Source of the DNA: Rubrimonas cliftonensis
GTDB lineage: Bacteria > Pseudomonadota > Alphaproteobacteria > Rhodobacterales > Rhodobacteraceae
NCBI RefSeq assembly: GCF_900107585.1
Contig: NZ_FNQM01000006.1
Location: 124,001-188,000 of the forward strand
Direction: 5' to 3'
DNA: 64,000 nucleotides
In this document: piece by piece, positions 38,724 to 48,526 of the stretch
Layout of the letters: each line of letters opens with the position of its first letter
Numbering within the stretch: the stretch's first letter is position 1
Position numbers and translations under genes: made by a program
The notes under the pieces: model-generated
Told to the model about the DNA's origin: nothing
What the model saw: only the letters and a program-made list of their open reading frames with translations
Databases searched by the model: none

Positions 38724-39480
38724 GACGTCTCCAGAAGTTCTTGCGGCCCCCGGCGGCCGCCGCATCGCGTATCACAGAACGCGCGCCGCCGGGGAGGGCG
38801 CAAGCCGGCCCGGCGTGATGTTTCTCGGCGGCTATGCTTCCGATATGACAGGGACGAAGGCGACGCATCTGCAGGCCTGGGCCGAGGCGCGGGGCCGGGC
38901 CTTCCTGCGCTTCGACTACACCGGCCACGGCGCGTCCTCCGGCGCCTTCCGCGACGGCTGCGTGGGCGACTGGGCCGCGGATGCGGCGGCGGCGCTGTCG
39001 GCGCTGACCGAGGGCCCGCAGATCCTCGTCGGCTCCAGCATGGGCGGCTGGATCGCGACGCTGCTGGCGCGCGAAAACGGCGCGCGCGTCGCCGGGATGG
39101 TCGGCGTCGCCGCCGCGCCGGACTTCACCGAACTGCTGATGTGGCCGTCCTTCGACGCCGGGATGCGCGCGAGGCTGGCGGCCGAGGGCGAGATCGCCAT
39201 CCCCAACCCCTATGGCGACGAGCCGGGCGTCGTCACCCGCCGCCTGATCGAGGACGGCCGCGCGCGTCAGGTGCTGACCGGGCCGCTGTCGCTGCCGTTC
39301 CCGGTGCGCCTGCTGCACGGGACGGCGGACGCGGACGTGCCGCCATGGCTGGCGTCAAGGCTCCTCGACCACATGGAGTGCCCCGACGCGCGGCTGACGC
39401 TGGTCAAGGGCGCCGATCACCGTTTCAGCGGGCAGGTCGAGCTGGGCCTGATCACGCTGGCGATCGAGGAGATCGGCTGA
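38722..39480 (+). CDS. Alpha/beta hydrolase
   Basis: 252 residues. The oxyanion segment is [14 protein letters not shown], the nucleophile elbow VGSSMGGW (Ser), and the late acid/base residues lie in [10 protein letters not shown] and KGADHRFSG. This pattern resembles ABHD10-like thioesterases and esterases. Substrate unknown. The ATG at 38722 is preceded by GGAAGG inside the divergent glycosyltransferase; its last 29 bp overlap the cobQ 3' end. Confidence 0.85.
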   Translation: MTSPEVLAAPGGRRIAYHRTRAAGEGASRPGVMFLGGYASDMTGTKATHLQAWAEARGRAFLRFDYTGHGASSGAFRDGCVGDWAADAAAALSALTEGPQILVGSSMGGWIATLLARENGARVAGMVGVAAAPDFTELLMWPSFDAGMRARLAAEGEIAIPNPYGDEPGVVTRRLIEDGRARQVLTGPLSLPFPVRLLHGTADADVPPWLASRLLDHMECPDARLTLVKGADHRFSGQVELGLITLAIEEIG

Positions 39481-40963
39481 GGGCGGCGGCGACCGGCGCG
39501 GCGAGCGCCAGAAGCCCGTCCACGTCGAGATGCGCCTCCATGTGCTCGGAAAGCGCATCGAGCGTCGCGTCGACGTCCCCGGCGTAGTCGAGGCCCGATG
39601 TCGCGGCGCCGAGCCGCCGCAGGAACGCCGCGCGAAACCCGTCCGCGCCGAAGATCCCGTGCGCGTAGCCGCCGGCGATCCGCCCGCAGGCGGAGACCGC
39701 GCCTTCCGGGCGGCCCTCGATCTCCAGGAACGGGCGCGCGCGGTCGGAGCCCTCGGTTCGCCCCATGTGGATCTCGTAGCCCAAGACCGCCGCGCCGCTG
39801 GCGGGGCAGCGGCCCGTCACCGTCGCGAGCCGCTTGTCGCCGCCCATCACGGTCTCGACGTCGAGCAGGCCGAGGCCGGCGCTCTCCCCCGGTTCGCCGT
39901 CCACTCCCCCGGGGTCGGCGATGCCGCGTCCCAGCATCTGGTAGCCGCCGCACAGGCCGAGCACCCGCCCGCCGCGGCGCACATGGGCCGCGATGTCGAC
40001 GTCCCAGCCCTGGTCGCGCAGGAAGGCGAGGTCGCCTCGCGTCGACTTCGTGCCGGGCAGGATCACCAGCGCCGCGTCGCCGGGCAGCGGGCGGCCGGGC
40101 GGAACCATCTCCAGCGCGACGCCGGGCTCCAGCCGCAACGGGTCGAGATCGTCGAAGTTGGCGATGCGCGACAGCATCGGGCAGGCGATGCGCAGGCGCC
40201 TGCCCGCGCGCTCGCGCGTCTGGACCGCAGGGCTCTCCAGCGCCACGGCGTCCTCCGCCGGCAGCCGCGCGGCGCCCGCGAACCATGGCAGCACGCCGAA
40301 GCCGCGCCAGCCGCTGCGGGCCTGCGTGAACGCATAGCCGTCGTCGAACAGGCGCGGGTCGCCGCGGAACCTGTTGACGGTGAAGCCTCTGACCTGCGCG
40401 GCGTCCTCGGGGTCCAGCACGGCGCGCGTCCCCACGATCTGGGCGATGACGCCGCCGCGGTCGATGTCGCCGATCAGCGCCACCGGCACGCCCGCGGGCC
40501 GCGCGAAGCCCATGTTGGCGATGTCGCGGGCGCGCAGGTTGACCTCCGCCGGCGAGCCCGCGCCCTCCACGATCACGAGATCGGCCGTCGCCGCCGTCGC
40601 CGCGAAGCTCTCCATGACGCGGGCGAGCAGGGTTTCGCGCAGGCGGCCGTAGTCGGCGGCCTCAATCGTGTCGAGCCGCCGGCCCTGCACGATCACCTGC
40701 GCGCCGGTGTCGGTCTGCGGCTTCAGCAGCACCGGGTTCATGTGTACGCTGGTCGCCCGGCCGCAGGCGCGCGCCTGCAGCGCCTGCGCGCGGCCGATCT
40801 CGCCGCCATCGGCGGTGACGGCGGCGTTGTTGGACATGTTCTGCGGCTTGAACGGCGCGACCGATAGCCCGCGCCGCAGCGCGGCGCGGCAGAGGCCCGC
40901 CACCAGCAGCGACTTGCCGACGTCCGAGCCGGTTCCCTGAAGCATGAGCGCGCGCACCGCCAT
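39452..40963 (-). CDS. cobQ: Cobyric acid synthase
   Basis: 503 residues. The ATP-binding dethiobiotin-synthetase-like N-terminal domain begins [19 protein letters not shown] with [10 protein letters not shown]. The C-terminal glutamine amidotransferase domain has [11 protein letters not shown] with the nucleophile Cys and [11 protein letters not shown]. It amidates side chains b, d, e and g of adenosyl-cobyrinic acid diamide in B12 synthesis. No other cob gene is in the window, so it lies apart from the main pathway cluster here. Confidence 0.96.
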   Translation of the reverse strand: MAVRALMLQGTGSDVGKSLLVAGLCRAALRRGLSVAPFKPQNMSNNAAVTADGGEIGRAQALQARACGRATSVHMNPVLLKPQTDTGAQVIVQGRRLDTIEAADYGRLRETLLARVMESFAATAATADLVIVEGAGSPAEVNLRARDIANMGFARPAGVPVALIGDIDRGGVIAQIVGTRAVLDPEDAAQVRGFTVNRFRGDPRLFDDGYAFTQARSGWRGFGVLPWFAGAARLPAEDAVALESPAVQTRERAGRRLRIACPMLSRIANFDDLDPLRLEPGVALEMVPPGRPLPGDAALVILPGTKSTRGDLAFLRDQGWDVDIAAHVRRGGRVLGLCGGYQMLGRGIADPGGVDGEPGESAGLGLLDVETVMGGDKRLATVTGRCPASGAAVLGYEIHMGRTEGSDRARPFLEIEGRPEGAVSACGRIAGGYAHGIFGADGFRAAFLRRLGAATSGLDYAGDVDATLDALSEHMEAHLDVDGLLALAAPVAAALSRSPRSPA

Positions 40964-41067
40964 GGCCGCGACCCTAGCGCGCGCCCCGGCCCGGCGCCAT
41001 GCGACGGCGCTGGACATCGCCCGCCCCGAGGCGTTTCTCTCGGGCCCTGTCCCCGGGGAGCGCGTCC

Positions 41068-42750
41068 ATGTCCGACCGAAGCGGCGAGGCCGACGCCAGG
41101 AGCGCGCCTGCGGGCGGCCCCGATCCGCTCGCCATGCCCGCGCTCGCGCCCGGGCGAAGCTGGGACGCGATGCGGCGCGACTTCCGCTGGCCGAACCCGC
41201 CGCGCCTCAACATCGCCGAGGCGATCTGCGACCGCTGGGCGCGGGCCGAGCCCGAGCGCCTCGCGCTGCGCCACCTCGGGCCGCGCGGCGCGGAGGAATG
41301 GAGCTACGGCCGGCTTGCGGCGGCGTCGCGCAGGCTGGCCAATGTGCTGTCGGCGGCCGGCGTGGCGCGCGGCGACCGGGTGGCGGTGCTGCTGCCGCAG
41401 TCGCCGGCCGCGCTTCTGGCGCATCTCGCGGCCTATCGCCTCGGCGCCGTCGCCGTGCCGCTCTTCACGCTGTTCGGGGCGGAGGCGCTGGCGTTCCGGC
41501 TCGCCGACAGCGGCGCGAAGGCGCTGGTGACGGACGCCGCCAACCGCCCGAAGCTCGACGGGCTCGACCTGCCGGGGCTGACCCGCGTGCTGACGGTGGG
41601 CGGCGCCGGCGCCGAGGACTTCGAGCCCGCGCTCGCCCGCGCCTCCGATCTTCACGAGATGGTCGCGACCGGCCCGGAGGATCCCGCCTTCATCTCCTAC
41701 ACCTCCGGCACCACCGGCCCGCCCAAGGGGGCGCTGCACGCCCATCGCGTGCTCATCGGTCATCTGCCCGGCGTGCGCCTGGCCCATGAGTTCCTGCCGC
41801 AGCCCTCCGACGTGATGTGGACGCCGGCGGACTGGGCGTGGATGGGGGGGCTGTGCAATGTGATGATGCCGGCGCTGTGTCTCGGCGTTCCGCTCGTCTC
41901 GCACCGCTTCGAGAAGTTCGACCCCGAGGCCGCCTTCGCGCTGATGGCGCGGGAGGGCGCTTCCTGCGTCTTCGCCCCGCCCACCGCGCTGCGTCTGATG
42001 CGGCAGGTCGAACGGCCGCTGCGCTTCTGGGAGGGCGCGCCCCGCCGGCTGCGCACGCTCGCCTGCGGCGGCGAGGCGCTGGGCGCTGAACTGCTCGACT
42101 GGGGCCGCGAGGAGTTGGGCCTGACCATCAACGAGTTCTACGGCCAGACCGAGTGCAACAAGATGATCGCCAACGCCGCCTGTGCGATGGCGGTGAAGCC
42201 GGGCGCCATGGGCCGCGCCGCGCCGGGCTTCGAGGTCGGCGTGATCGACGGCGAGGGGCGCGCGCTGCCCCCAGGCGAGAGCGGCGAGATCGCGGTGAAG
42301 CGCGGCGCGGCGCCGATGTTCCTCGGCTACTGGAACCGGCCCGACAAGACGGCGGAGAAGTTCGCCGGCGACTGGATGCGCACCGGCGACGAAGGGCGGA
42401 TGGACGCGGAGGGCTATTTCTTCTTCGCCGCGCGCTCCGACGACGTGATCACCTCCAGCGGCTACCGCATCGGCCCGTCCGAGATCGAGGACTGCCTCTG
42501 CCGCCACCCCGCCGTCGCGATGGCCGCCGTGGTGGGCGAACCCGACCCGGTGCGCACCGAGGCCGTCGTCGCCCATGTCGTCGCCCGGCCCGGCTTCGCG
42601 CGCGACGACGCGCTGGCCGCCGCGCTGACGGACCATGTCCGCACGCGCATCAGCGCCCATGTCGCCCCGCGCCGCGTCGTGTTCGTGGAGACGCTGCCGA
42701 TGACCGCGACCGGCAAGATCATGCGCCGCGAACTGCGCGGAACGGGTTGA
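41068..42750 (+). CDS. AMP-binding acyl-CoA synthetase
   Basis: 560 residues of the adenylate-forming superfamily. The P-loop is [11 protein letters not shown], the A5 motif NEFYGQTE, and the C-terminal catalytic Lys is in [13 protein letters not shown]. The sequence resembles medium-chain acyl-CoA ligases (ACSM-like). It activates a carboxylic acid to its CoA ester; the acid cannot be named. GGGGAG precedes the ATG at 41068. Divergent from cobQ across about 100 bp. Confidence 0.9.
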   Translation: MSDRSGEADARSAPAGGPDPLAMPALAPGRSWDAMRRDFRWPNPPRLNIAEAICDRWARAEPERLALRHLGPRGAEEWSYGRLAAASRRLANVLSAAGVARGDRVAVLLPQSPAALLAHLAAYRLGAVAVPLFTLFGAEALAFRLADSGAKALVTDAANRPKLDGLDLPGLTRVLTVGGAGAEDFEPALARASDLHEMVATGPEDPAFISYTSGTTGPPKGALHAHRVLIGHLPGVRLAHEFLPQPSDVMWTPADWAWMGGLCNVMMPALCLGVPLVSHRFEKFDPEAAFALMAREGASCVFAPPTALRLMRQVERPLRFWEGAPRRLRTLACGGEALGAELLDWGREELGLTINEFYGQTECNKMIANAACAMAVKPGAMGRAAPGFEVGVIDGEGRALPPGESGEIAVKRGAAPMFLGYWNRPDKTAEKFAGDWMRTGDEGRMDAEGYFFFAARSDDVITSSGYRIGPSEIEDCLCRHPAVAMAAVVGEPDPVRTEAVVAHVVARPGFARDDALAAALTDHVRTRISAHVAPRRVVFVETLPMTATGKIMRRELRGTG

Positions 42751-42873
42751 GGCGGCGAACGGCGTCGGCCCCTTCTGCCGCCGCCGCGCGCAGCCCCAGC
42801 CGCGGCGACGGCGCGTCGCCCGAGGCGCTGTCGATGCTCCGCGGGTCGCCCGTGATCCCGCTATGTCGCCTGG

Positions 42874-43282
42874 TCATGTTGCGCCCTCGCCATCCCGCGC
42901 CCGCAGGCCGTCGGAGCAGGTCGGGCGGAACTGGATCACGCTGTCCGGCCTGTCCGGATGCATCACGCAGTCCATGGCGCCGTAATCGCAGCGCCCGCCC
43001 CGCCTGTCGTCGAGATGCGCATTGGCGGCGCCTTCGGGCGTGGTCGCGGGCGCAAGATCCGGCGCACGCCCCCGTCCGGTGGATCGAGGGCCGCGGTGGT
43101 CGTTGATCGCCCTCAGCCGCGCCGTCAAACCTCGGGCGGAAGCGGCGGCGGTCTCCGGCGCAGCGCGACAGGATCGCGCAGGTCGTTTCGCTCCATCCCT
43201 GCCCGTCGGCCGTCAGCACGGCGCCCTGAGCGCCCCAGGTCGGACAGAAGTTCGTGCGACACCCTGATAATGGGGCCGGCAC
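42874..43282 (-). pseudogene. Possible frameshifted Cys-containing gene remnant
   Basis: The 633-bp gap 42751-43383 contains two minus-strand stretches with the high third-position GC of real genes but in different frames. The upstream piece reads CRTNFCPTWGAQGAVLT and SETTCAILSRC; the downstream piece reads CDYGAMDCVMHPDRPD then VIQFRPTCSDGL and ends at 42874. They meet near 43125-43140, where one inserted base at a TTT would join them. A GTG at 43282 is a possible start. No family recognised. It may be a decayed gene or a sequencing frameshift. Confidence 0.35.
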
Positions 43283-43383
43283 CTCGCCGCGACGGGCGCG
43301 AGGCCAGGGGCCGAAGCCGCGGTCAGGAGACGCCGGCGATGATCTGGCGCAGGCGCCAGCGGCGCCCTTGCCTGCGCGCGATC

Positions 43384-43878
43384 TCAGGCTGCGCGGCGCT
43401 CCATGGCGATGATCGTCTTGCCCCCGGCCTCGTCGCGCTCGCCATAGAGCACGCCGTCCTTCACCCAGTAGACGAGCGAGGTGTCGCCGTAGCGCAGCCT
43501 GAGCTTGCCGTCCTTGCCGATCGTGGCGCGGCGGGTGAAGGCTGTGGCGCGCTTGCCCCACGGCGCGTAGGGCGCGTAGGTCTCGACCACCTGAACCTCG
43601 CCCGTCGGGGCGATGTTCAGAACATAGAGGTCGTGGCACCACTCGCCGGCCCACTTGCCGCCGCCCCAGCGCCCGGAGAACGCCTTCCAGTCGCTCGGCA
43701 CCGATGGCGCCGGCGGCGTGATCTCCACATCGGTGAACAGATCCACCGTGTAGCAGCTGGAGTCGCGCGTGTGGGCGTAAGGATCGACCTCCGCCGTCTT
43801 CTCCCCGCCGGCGCAGCCGGCGAGCGTCGCGGCGACGGCGAGCGCCGCCGCGTATTTCGTCATTCTAGCCGGCCGCAT
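43384..43878 (-). CDS. Small lipoprotein of unknown function
   Basis: 164 residues with a lipobox LAGC (Cys at about 22) after a short positively charged start. The mature part has paired Cys residues (SSCYTVDLF and GEWCHDLY), suggesting a disulfide, and strands such as YGDTSLVYWVKDGVLYG, reminiscent of a lipocalin or beta-sandwich. No family identified. The ATG at 43878 is preferred over one five codons downstream, where no Shine-Dalgarno is seen. Probably anchored to the outer membrane. Confidence 0.7.
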   Translation of the reverse strand: MRPARMTKYAAALAVAATLAGCAGGEKTAEVDPYAHTRDSSCYTVDLFTDVEITPPAPSVPSDWKAFSGRWGGGKWAGEWCHDLYVLNIAPTGEVQVVETYAPYAPWGKRATAFTRRATIGKDGKLRLRYGDTSLVYWVKDGVLYGERDEAGGKTIIAMERRAA

Positions 43879-43967
43879 GGATGCCCCCGCCTGCCTGTCC
43901 CATTTTTTCGGGAACTATAGGGCAAAGACGGGAGGCTTGCGAGCGGCAAGGCTGCCCAGAACTGCGC

Positions 43968-44570
43968 TCAGCGCTTCACGGTCATGCGCGTGAGCACGTC
44001 GTCGCGGTCGATGAGATGGTGCTTCAGAGCGGCGCCTGCGTGGATCGCGAGGAGAGCGGCCAGCGCGACGGCCGCGGCGGTGTGGATGGAGCTGAACACG
44101 CCTTCCAGGCCGCGGTCGCCGGGCACGAACGGATCGGGCAGTTCAAAGAGCCCGAACACCATGTTCTTCACGCCATACATGTCCTGCAGGTCCGAGGCCG
44201 AGGCCATCAGCCAGCCTGAGACCGGCATGAGGAACATCAGGAGATAGAGCGCGCCGTGGCTGACGCGCGCCGCCAGCTTCTCCCATGGCCTGCCGGCGGG
44301 CTCGGTCGGCGTTGGGTTCGCCAGCCGCCAGGCGACGCGCGCCAGCGCCAGCGCGAACACGACGAAACCCCAGCTCTTGTGGGTCTGCGTCAGCGCGAAG
44401 CGCGCCGCGAGATCGTCCACCCCGGTCATGTATGTCCCGACGATGAGCTGGAAGGCGATGATGAAGGCCATCGCCCAGTGCAGCGCCCGGGCGGGCCAGC
44501 CCCAGAGGGTCTGCGTGTTGCGAAGCGGCATGCCGTCGTCTCTCCACATTCTGTCCGGTCGCGCCGTCAT
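43968..44570 (-). CDS. Cytochrome b561
   Basis: 200 residues, four membrane helices. His residues expected to hold two b hemes are seen in RALHWAMAFIIAF, TQTHKSWGFVVF, RVSHGALYLLMF and SIHTAAAVALAALLAIHAGAALKHH. It transfers electrons from quinol across the inner membrane. The start at 44570 overlaps the YceI gene stop (ATGA). Pairing with YceI proteins also occurs in E. coli (yceJ-yceI), where a periplasmic quinone- or isoprenoid-related role is suspected. Confidence 0.88.
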   Translation of the reverse strand: MTARPDRMWRDDGMPLRNTQTLWGWPARALHWAMAFIIAFQLIVGTYMTGVDDLAARFALTQTHKSWGFVVFALALARVAWRLANPTPTEPAGRPWEKLAARVSHGALYLLMFLMPVSGWLMASASDLQDMYGVKNMVFGLFELPDPFVPGDRGLEGVFSSIHTAAAVALAALLAIHAGAALKHHLIDRDDVLTRMTVKR

Positions 44571-45220
44571 TCTTCGCGGCGCGCGATGATCTCGAAGCTC
44601 ACCGACGTCTCCGCGCCGATCGAGACGAAAAGCGTCGAAGGGCCGACGCCGACGCCGAACTCCCGGCGGTCGAAGGTCAGGGAACCCGTGGCGCGCGCCG
44701 CGTCGCCCTCGAAAGTCACCGTGACCGGGGTGCGGACGACCTTGAGGGTTCCCTTGATCGTGAGATCTCCGAGCGCCTCGAAAGTCGCGCCTTCGCGTTC
44801 CTGGAGCCGCGCCAGACGATAGCGCGCCACCGGGTGATTCTTCGCATCGAACCAGTCCGCTCCCTGCGCGAAACCGCTCTCCAGCGGGTCGCCGAGATCG
44901 AGGCTCGACACGTCGATGTCGAGCGTCAGCCGCGCGCTTGACGGATCGTCGGGGTCGAAGCGCGCCGATCCCGAGACCTCGGAGAAGCGCCCCTCGCGCG
45001 GCGCGCCCTCCACGGTCAGGTCGAACCTCACGACCGAGGCGGCCGGATCGATCCGCCACGTCGCCGGCCCCGCCGCGGCGGCCCCCGCCGCGGCGAGCGC
45101 GCCGATGAAGGCCGCCAGCGTGAAAGCCGCCGGCGTCGCCGCGCCCGCGCCCGCGCGCGCCCGCGCGTGCCGATCCTTCGTCCGGCCGCCGGCCACGCGG
45201 CGCGCCGCCGCCGCGATCAA
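44567..45220 (-). CDS. YceI-family periplasmic lipid-binding protein, membrane-anchored form
   Basis: 217 residues. A long basic N-terminus and a hydrophobic segment (about 35-55) precede a YceI lipocalin-like barrel: WRIDPAASVVRFDLTVEG, LTLDIDVSSLDLGDP and LTIKGTLKVVRTPVTVTF. YceI proteins bind polyisoprenoids or similar lipids. A TTG at 45220 overlapping the upstream stop (TTGA) is the likely start; the long N-terminus may be a signal anchor. It lies between a second yceI gene and cytochrome b561. Confidence 0.8.
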   Translation of the reverse strand: MIAAAARRVAGGRTKDRHARARAGAGAATPAAFTLAAFIGALAAAGAAAAGPATWRIDPAASVVRFDLTVEGAPREGRFSEVSGSARFDPDDPSSARLTLDIDVSSLDLGDPLESGFAQGADWFDAKNHPVARYRLARLQEREGATFEALGDLTIKGTLKVVRTPVTVTFEGDAARATGSLTFDRREFGVGVGPSTLFVSIGAETSVSFEIIARREE

Positions 45221-45816
45221 GACGGGTTGGCCGGACTGATCTCGAGGTCGACCCGCACCGGGATCCGCGCGGCGAACGCGTCGCCGCCATAGGTCATGCC
45301 GAAGTCGGCGCGGGTGATCACGCCCTCGATCACGAAGCCGGCGATCGTCTGGTCGGGGTTGAACGGCGACGGGCCGAGCTTGTTCAGCGTGGCCTCGAAG
45401 CTGACCTCGCGGGTTTCCCCGATCATGGTCAGGTCGCCGGTTATGGTGGCGGTGTCGTCGCCGGTCTTCTCGACGCCGGTGGAGACGAAGGTGATCGTCG
45501 GATGCTCGGCGACATTCAGGAAATCCGCCGAGCGGATGTGCTCGTCCCGCTTCGGCCAGAACGTGTCGACGCTGGCGGCCTGCACCGTGAAGCTGACCTC
45601 GGTGGCCTCGATGTTCTCGGGGTCGAACATGATGTCGCCGTCGAACTCGCGGAACTGGCCCTGCACGACGGAGAAGCCGAGGTGATCGGCCTGGAACGAG
45701 ATGTGGGCGTGGCTCTTGTCGATGTTCCACCGCTCGGCCGCGAACGCCGGGGCGGCGATGACGGCGGCGGCGAGGGCGGCGGCGCCGAGGGCGGCGGCGA
45801 GGGAGTTGGGACGCAT
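45217..45816 (-). CDS. YceI-family periplasmic protein
   Basis: 199 residues. A cleavable signal peptide ends APAFA (about 26). The barrel includes WNIDKSHAHISFQADHLGFS, HIRSADFLNVAEHPTITF and GDLTMIGETREVSFE, the standard YceI blocks. First gene of a three-gene coupled operon (yceI, yceI, cytochrome b561). The N-terminal ADHLGFS segment is conserved in polyisoprenoid-binding members. Regulation unknown; the 196-bp upstream gap is divergent from the N-formylglutamate amidohydrolase gene. Confidence 0.92.
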   Translation of the reverse strand: MRPNSLAAALGAAALAAAVIAAPAFAAERWNIDKSHAHISFQADHLGFSVVQGQFREFDGDIMFDPENIEATEVSFTVQAASVDTFWPKRDEHIRSADFLNVAEHPTITFVSTGVEKTGDDTATITGDLTMIGETREVSFEATLNKLGPSPFNPDQTIAGFVIEGVITRADFGMTYGGDAFAARIPVRVDLEISPANPS

Positions 45817-46012
45817 GCGATGTCTCCTGCTGCGGGTGTCGTTCGAAGCCCTACATAGCCTGGGACCGGTCCGCTACAAACCGCCGCAGCGACCAACAGA
45901 TCGTCATCAGATCGGGATCAATCGTGAGGATCGCGACGGTGCGTTCACGAAACCGCCACATCGCCGCATCGCCGCGCTTGAGCGGGCCGGGGGAAGGGGG
46001 TAGCGCTGGGGC

Positions 46013-46786
46013 ATGGCCGATACGCACCCCGTCGAACGCGTGCGACCGGACGGCGAGCCCGCCCTCCTGTTCGTCTGCGACCACGCCAGCAACGCCGTGC
46101 CGCCGGAGATCGGCGATCTCGGCCTGCCGGCCGCGGACATGGCGCGTCACATCGCCTGGGATGTCGGCGCGCGGGGCGTGACGCTGGCGCTGTCTGACGC
46201 GTTCGACGCGCCGGCGGTGCTGTCGCGGTTCTCGCGGCTGGTGATCGACCCGAACCGCGGCGAGGACGACCCGACGCTGGTGATGAAGCTCTATGACGGC
46301 ACGATCATCGCCGGAAACCGCCACGCCGACGCGGCCGAGGTGTCGCGGCGGCTTGAGCACTATCACCGGCCCTATCATGCCGCGGTCGCCGCGGCGCTCG
46401 ATCGCGCGGTCGGGACTGGCGCGACGCCTGCGGTGATCGCCATCCATTCCTTCACGCCGCAGCTCAGGGGGCGGGCGCCGCGGCCATGGCATGTGACGGT
46501 GCTGCGCAACGGCGACGACCGCATCGCCGACCCGCTGCTGGCGCGTCTCAGGGCCGAGGATGAGCTCGTGGTCGGCGACGACGAGCCCTACACCGGATAT
46601 CTGGAAGGCGACACCATGGCCCGGCACGGGCTGGCCCGCGGCCTGCCGCATGTGCTGATCGAGCTGCGCAACGATCTCATCGCCGACGCCGAGGGGCAGC
46701 AGGCCTGGGCGGCGCTGCTGGCGCGGTGCCTCGCCGACGTGCTCGACCTCGATCTCGCCGAGGCGGCGCCAGACATCCCGCGTTGA
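46013..46786 (+). CDS. N-formylglutamate amidohydrolase family protein
   Basis: 257 residues of the FGase family. Blocks seen are LLFVCDHASNAVP, HIAWDVGARGV, RLVIDPNRGEDDPTL, IAIHSFTPQLRG and VLIELRNDLI, which carry the His/Glu metal ligands and the Arg substrate contact. Members hydrolyse N-formyl-glutamate in histidine breakdown, but many lie outside hut clusters, as here, with other N-acyl amino acids as likely substrates. Divergent from the yceI operon. Confidence 0.88.
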   Translation: MADTHPVERVRPDGEPALLFVCDHASNAVPPEIGDLGLPAADMARHIAWDVGARGVTLALSDAFDAPAVLSRFSRLVIDPNRGEDDPTLVMKLYDGTIIAGNRHADAAEVSRRLEHYHRPYHAAVAAALDRAVGTGATPAVIAIHSFTPQLRGRAPRPWHVTVLRNGDDRIADPLLARLRAEDELVVGDDEPYTGYLEGDTMARHGLARGLPHVLIELRNDLIADAEGQQAWAALLARCLADVLDLDLAEAAPDIPR

Positions 46787-46861
46787 CGGCCGGCCGGACC
46801 TCGCCCGACGGGCTGCGGCCCGGCGTCGGCCCGGCCCGCCCGCGCCGGGCCGGCTGACGGC

Positions 46862-47308
46862 GTGGCCGTCTTCGCCGACACGCCCGGCGCCCGCATCGCC
46901 CGCGGCGTCTGCCGCTGGCTGAGCGACGCAGGCGCAGCCCCGCTCACCGAGTTCTCGCCGGCGCCGGGCCTGCGCGTCGACGTCGCCGCGCTGGGGCCGG
47001 ACGGGACGGTGTCGGTGATCGAGTGCAAGTCCTCGCTCGCCGACTTCCGCGCGGACCTCAAGTGGCGCGGCTACCTGCCCTGGTGCGACGCGTTCTGGTT
47101 CGCGGTCGGGCCGGAGTTTCCGGTGGAGGCGCTGCCGCAGGACGAGGGCGTGCTGGTCGCCGACGACTGGGGCGCCGAGCCTTTGCGCCTGCCGACGCCG
47201 CGACCGCTGGCGCCGGCCCGTCGGCGCGCGCTCACCCTGCGCATCGGCCGGGCGGCGGCGCTCAGGCTGCGCCGCTTCGAGGACCCGGGCGCGCCGCCGT
47301 CCGTTTGA
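46862..47308 (+). CDS. mmcB: MmcB-family DNA repair protein
   Basis: 148 residues from a GTG. The core VSVIECKSSLADFRADLKWRG (split by a PD-(D/E)xK-like pattern: Asp at RVDVAAL, then ECK) and PWCDAFWFAVG match the MmcB family. In Caulobacter MmcB is linked to mitomycin C damage tolerance. Cytoplasmic. The weakly placed Shine-Dalgarno is in a GC-rich leader. It converges with the small DUF6324-like gene, four bases apart. Confidence 0.85.
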   Translation: MAVFADTPGARIARGVCRWLSDAGAAPLTEFSPAPGLRVDVAALGPDGTVSVIECKSSLADFRADLKWRGYLPWCDAFWFAVGPEFPVEALPQDEGVLVADDWGAEPLRLPTPRPLAPARRRALTLRIGRAAALRLRRFEDPGAPPSV

Positions 47309-47311
47309 GCG

Positions 47312-47524
47312 TCAGCGGCGCCTGCCGCCCTTCGGGCCGTCGCCGGCCTGTCGCGCCGCGGCCGCGGCGGCGGTCAGTTCCTCGGCGATGGACTCCGCTT
47401 CCTCGGGCGTGAAGTCCATCGGCCAGCCTTCGGGCCCGCGCTCGACGTAGAGCCTGACCATGCCGAGCGTGGTGGGGCCGATCTGAAGCGTGGCCTCCGC
47501 GTCGCTCTCGTCGTTGATGCCCAT
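47312..47524 (-). CDS. Small DUF6324-like protein
   Basis: 70 residues. MGINDESDAEATLQIGPTTL followed by MVRLYVERGPEGWPMDFTPEEAESIAEEL is a compact conserved pattern known to me from short Rhodobacterales proteins placed in DUF6324. The tail is basic (KGGRRR). No function known. It lies 24 bp after kdsB on the same strand and may be co-transcribed. Confidence 0.65.
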   Translation of the reverse strand: MGINDESDAEATLQIGPTTLGMVRLYVERGPEGWPMDFTPEEAESIAEELTAAAAAARQAGDGPKGGRRR

Positions 47525-47548
47525 GGGCGGAACCTTTCGGCGGATGGA

Positions 47549-48349
47549 TCAGGGCGCGCCCATCGCGGCGAGGGCGGCCTCGATGCGGGGGACGTCCACG
47601 GGATTGTTCAGCTCCCAGAACACGCGGCCGGGGGCGGAGACCTCGACGCAGGCGACCGGGACGCCGTTCTCCAGAAAGCGCAGCTGCTCCAGCCCCTCCA
47701 GCGTCTCCAGCGTCGCCTGCGGCCATTCGGCGTAGGCGGTCAGCGCGTCGGGACGGTAGGCGTAGAGGCCGACATGGTGGAAGACCGGGATCGGCCCGGC
47801 GGCGGGGTCCACGCCGTCGGAGAACGGCAGCACCTCCTTGGAGAAGTAGAGCGCCCGGCCGCGCGTGTCGAAGACGGCGGTCGTGCCGCCGACGCGGCCC
47901 TCGCGCCGGTCGGCGCGGAAATGCGACAGCGTCTCGGCGTCGCAGCGCAGCACGGGCGTCGCGACCGCCATCGACGGGTCGCCCGCCATGGCCTCGACCA
48001 GAGCGGAGACGAAATGCGGCGGCGTCAGCGGCGCGTCGCCCTGCAGGTTCACCACGAGGTCGGGCGCGGGGTCGAGCTGGCCGAGCGTCTCGGCGCAGCG
48101 TTCGGTGCCGTTGCGGCGGGCGGGGTCGGTCATCGAGACCTTGGCGCCGAAGTGGCGCGCATGGTCGGCGATGCGGGCGTCGTCCGTCGAGACGATCACC
48201 TCGGCGACGCCGGGAACCTCGCAGGCGGCGTCCCAGCTCCGCCGGATCAGGGATCTGGCCGCGCCGCCGGCGCCGCGCAGCTCGACCAGCGGCTTGCCGG
48301 GATAGCGCGCGCTCCGGTAGCGCGCGGGGATGACGATGACGGTGCGCAT
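47549..48349 (-). CDS. kdsB: 3-Deoxy-manno-octulosonate cytidylyltransferase
   Basis: 266 residues. VIVIPARYRSARYPGKPL is the CTP-binding start, followed by VSTDDARIADHA, NGTERCAE and LVVNLQGDAPLTPP (metal Asp). FFHHVG-like HHVGLYAYR and ELNNPVDVPRIEAA close the fold. It activates Kdo to CMP-Kdo for lipopolysaccharide inner core. The LQGDAP (rather than QGDEP) variant places it near the Rhodobacterales members; the family assignment is firm. Confidence 0.94.
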   Translation of the reverse strand: MRTVIVIPARYRSARYPGKPLVELRGAGGAARSLIRRSWDAACEVPGVAEVIVSTDDARIADHARHFGAKVSMTDPARRNGTERCAETLGQLDPAPDLVVNLQGDAPLTPPHFVSALVEAMAGDPSMAVATPVLRCDAETLSHFRADRREGRVGGTTAVFDTRGRALYFSKEVLPFSDGVDPAAGPIPVFHHVGLYAYRPDALTAYAEWPQATLETLEGLEQLRFLENGVPVACVEVSAPGRVFWELNNPVDVPRIEAALAAMGAP

Positions 48350-48463
48350 GGGCCTTCCTCGGTTCTGGCGAGGGTTTGGCGCCGCGGCGCGCCCGGCGCA
48401 AGCGGCGCCGTCACGTCCGCAGGCCGCGACGTCGGGACGCCCGCGCCTGCGGCCGGGCTAGGG

Positions 48464-48522
48464 GTCGGACTCGGTCTCGGGGCCGGGCTCGGGGCCGGGC
48501 TCGGGGCCGGGCTCGGGACGGG
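48464..48522. repeat. 12-bp tandem repeats next to the ThDP-enzyme stop
   Basis: Three exact copies of CTCGGGGCCGGG (48476-48487, 48488-48499, 48500-48511) plus degenerate copies at both ends, a few bases beyond the 3' end of the minus-strand ThDP gene. Non-coding. The rest of 48350-48526 shows no gene. Confidence 0.85.
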
Positions 48523-48526
48523 CGCC

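Noticed and set aside
48476-48522. GC-rich short repeats as a possible CRISPR array
   Set aside because: Unit is 12 bp with no spacers, and no cas genes are nearby.
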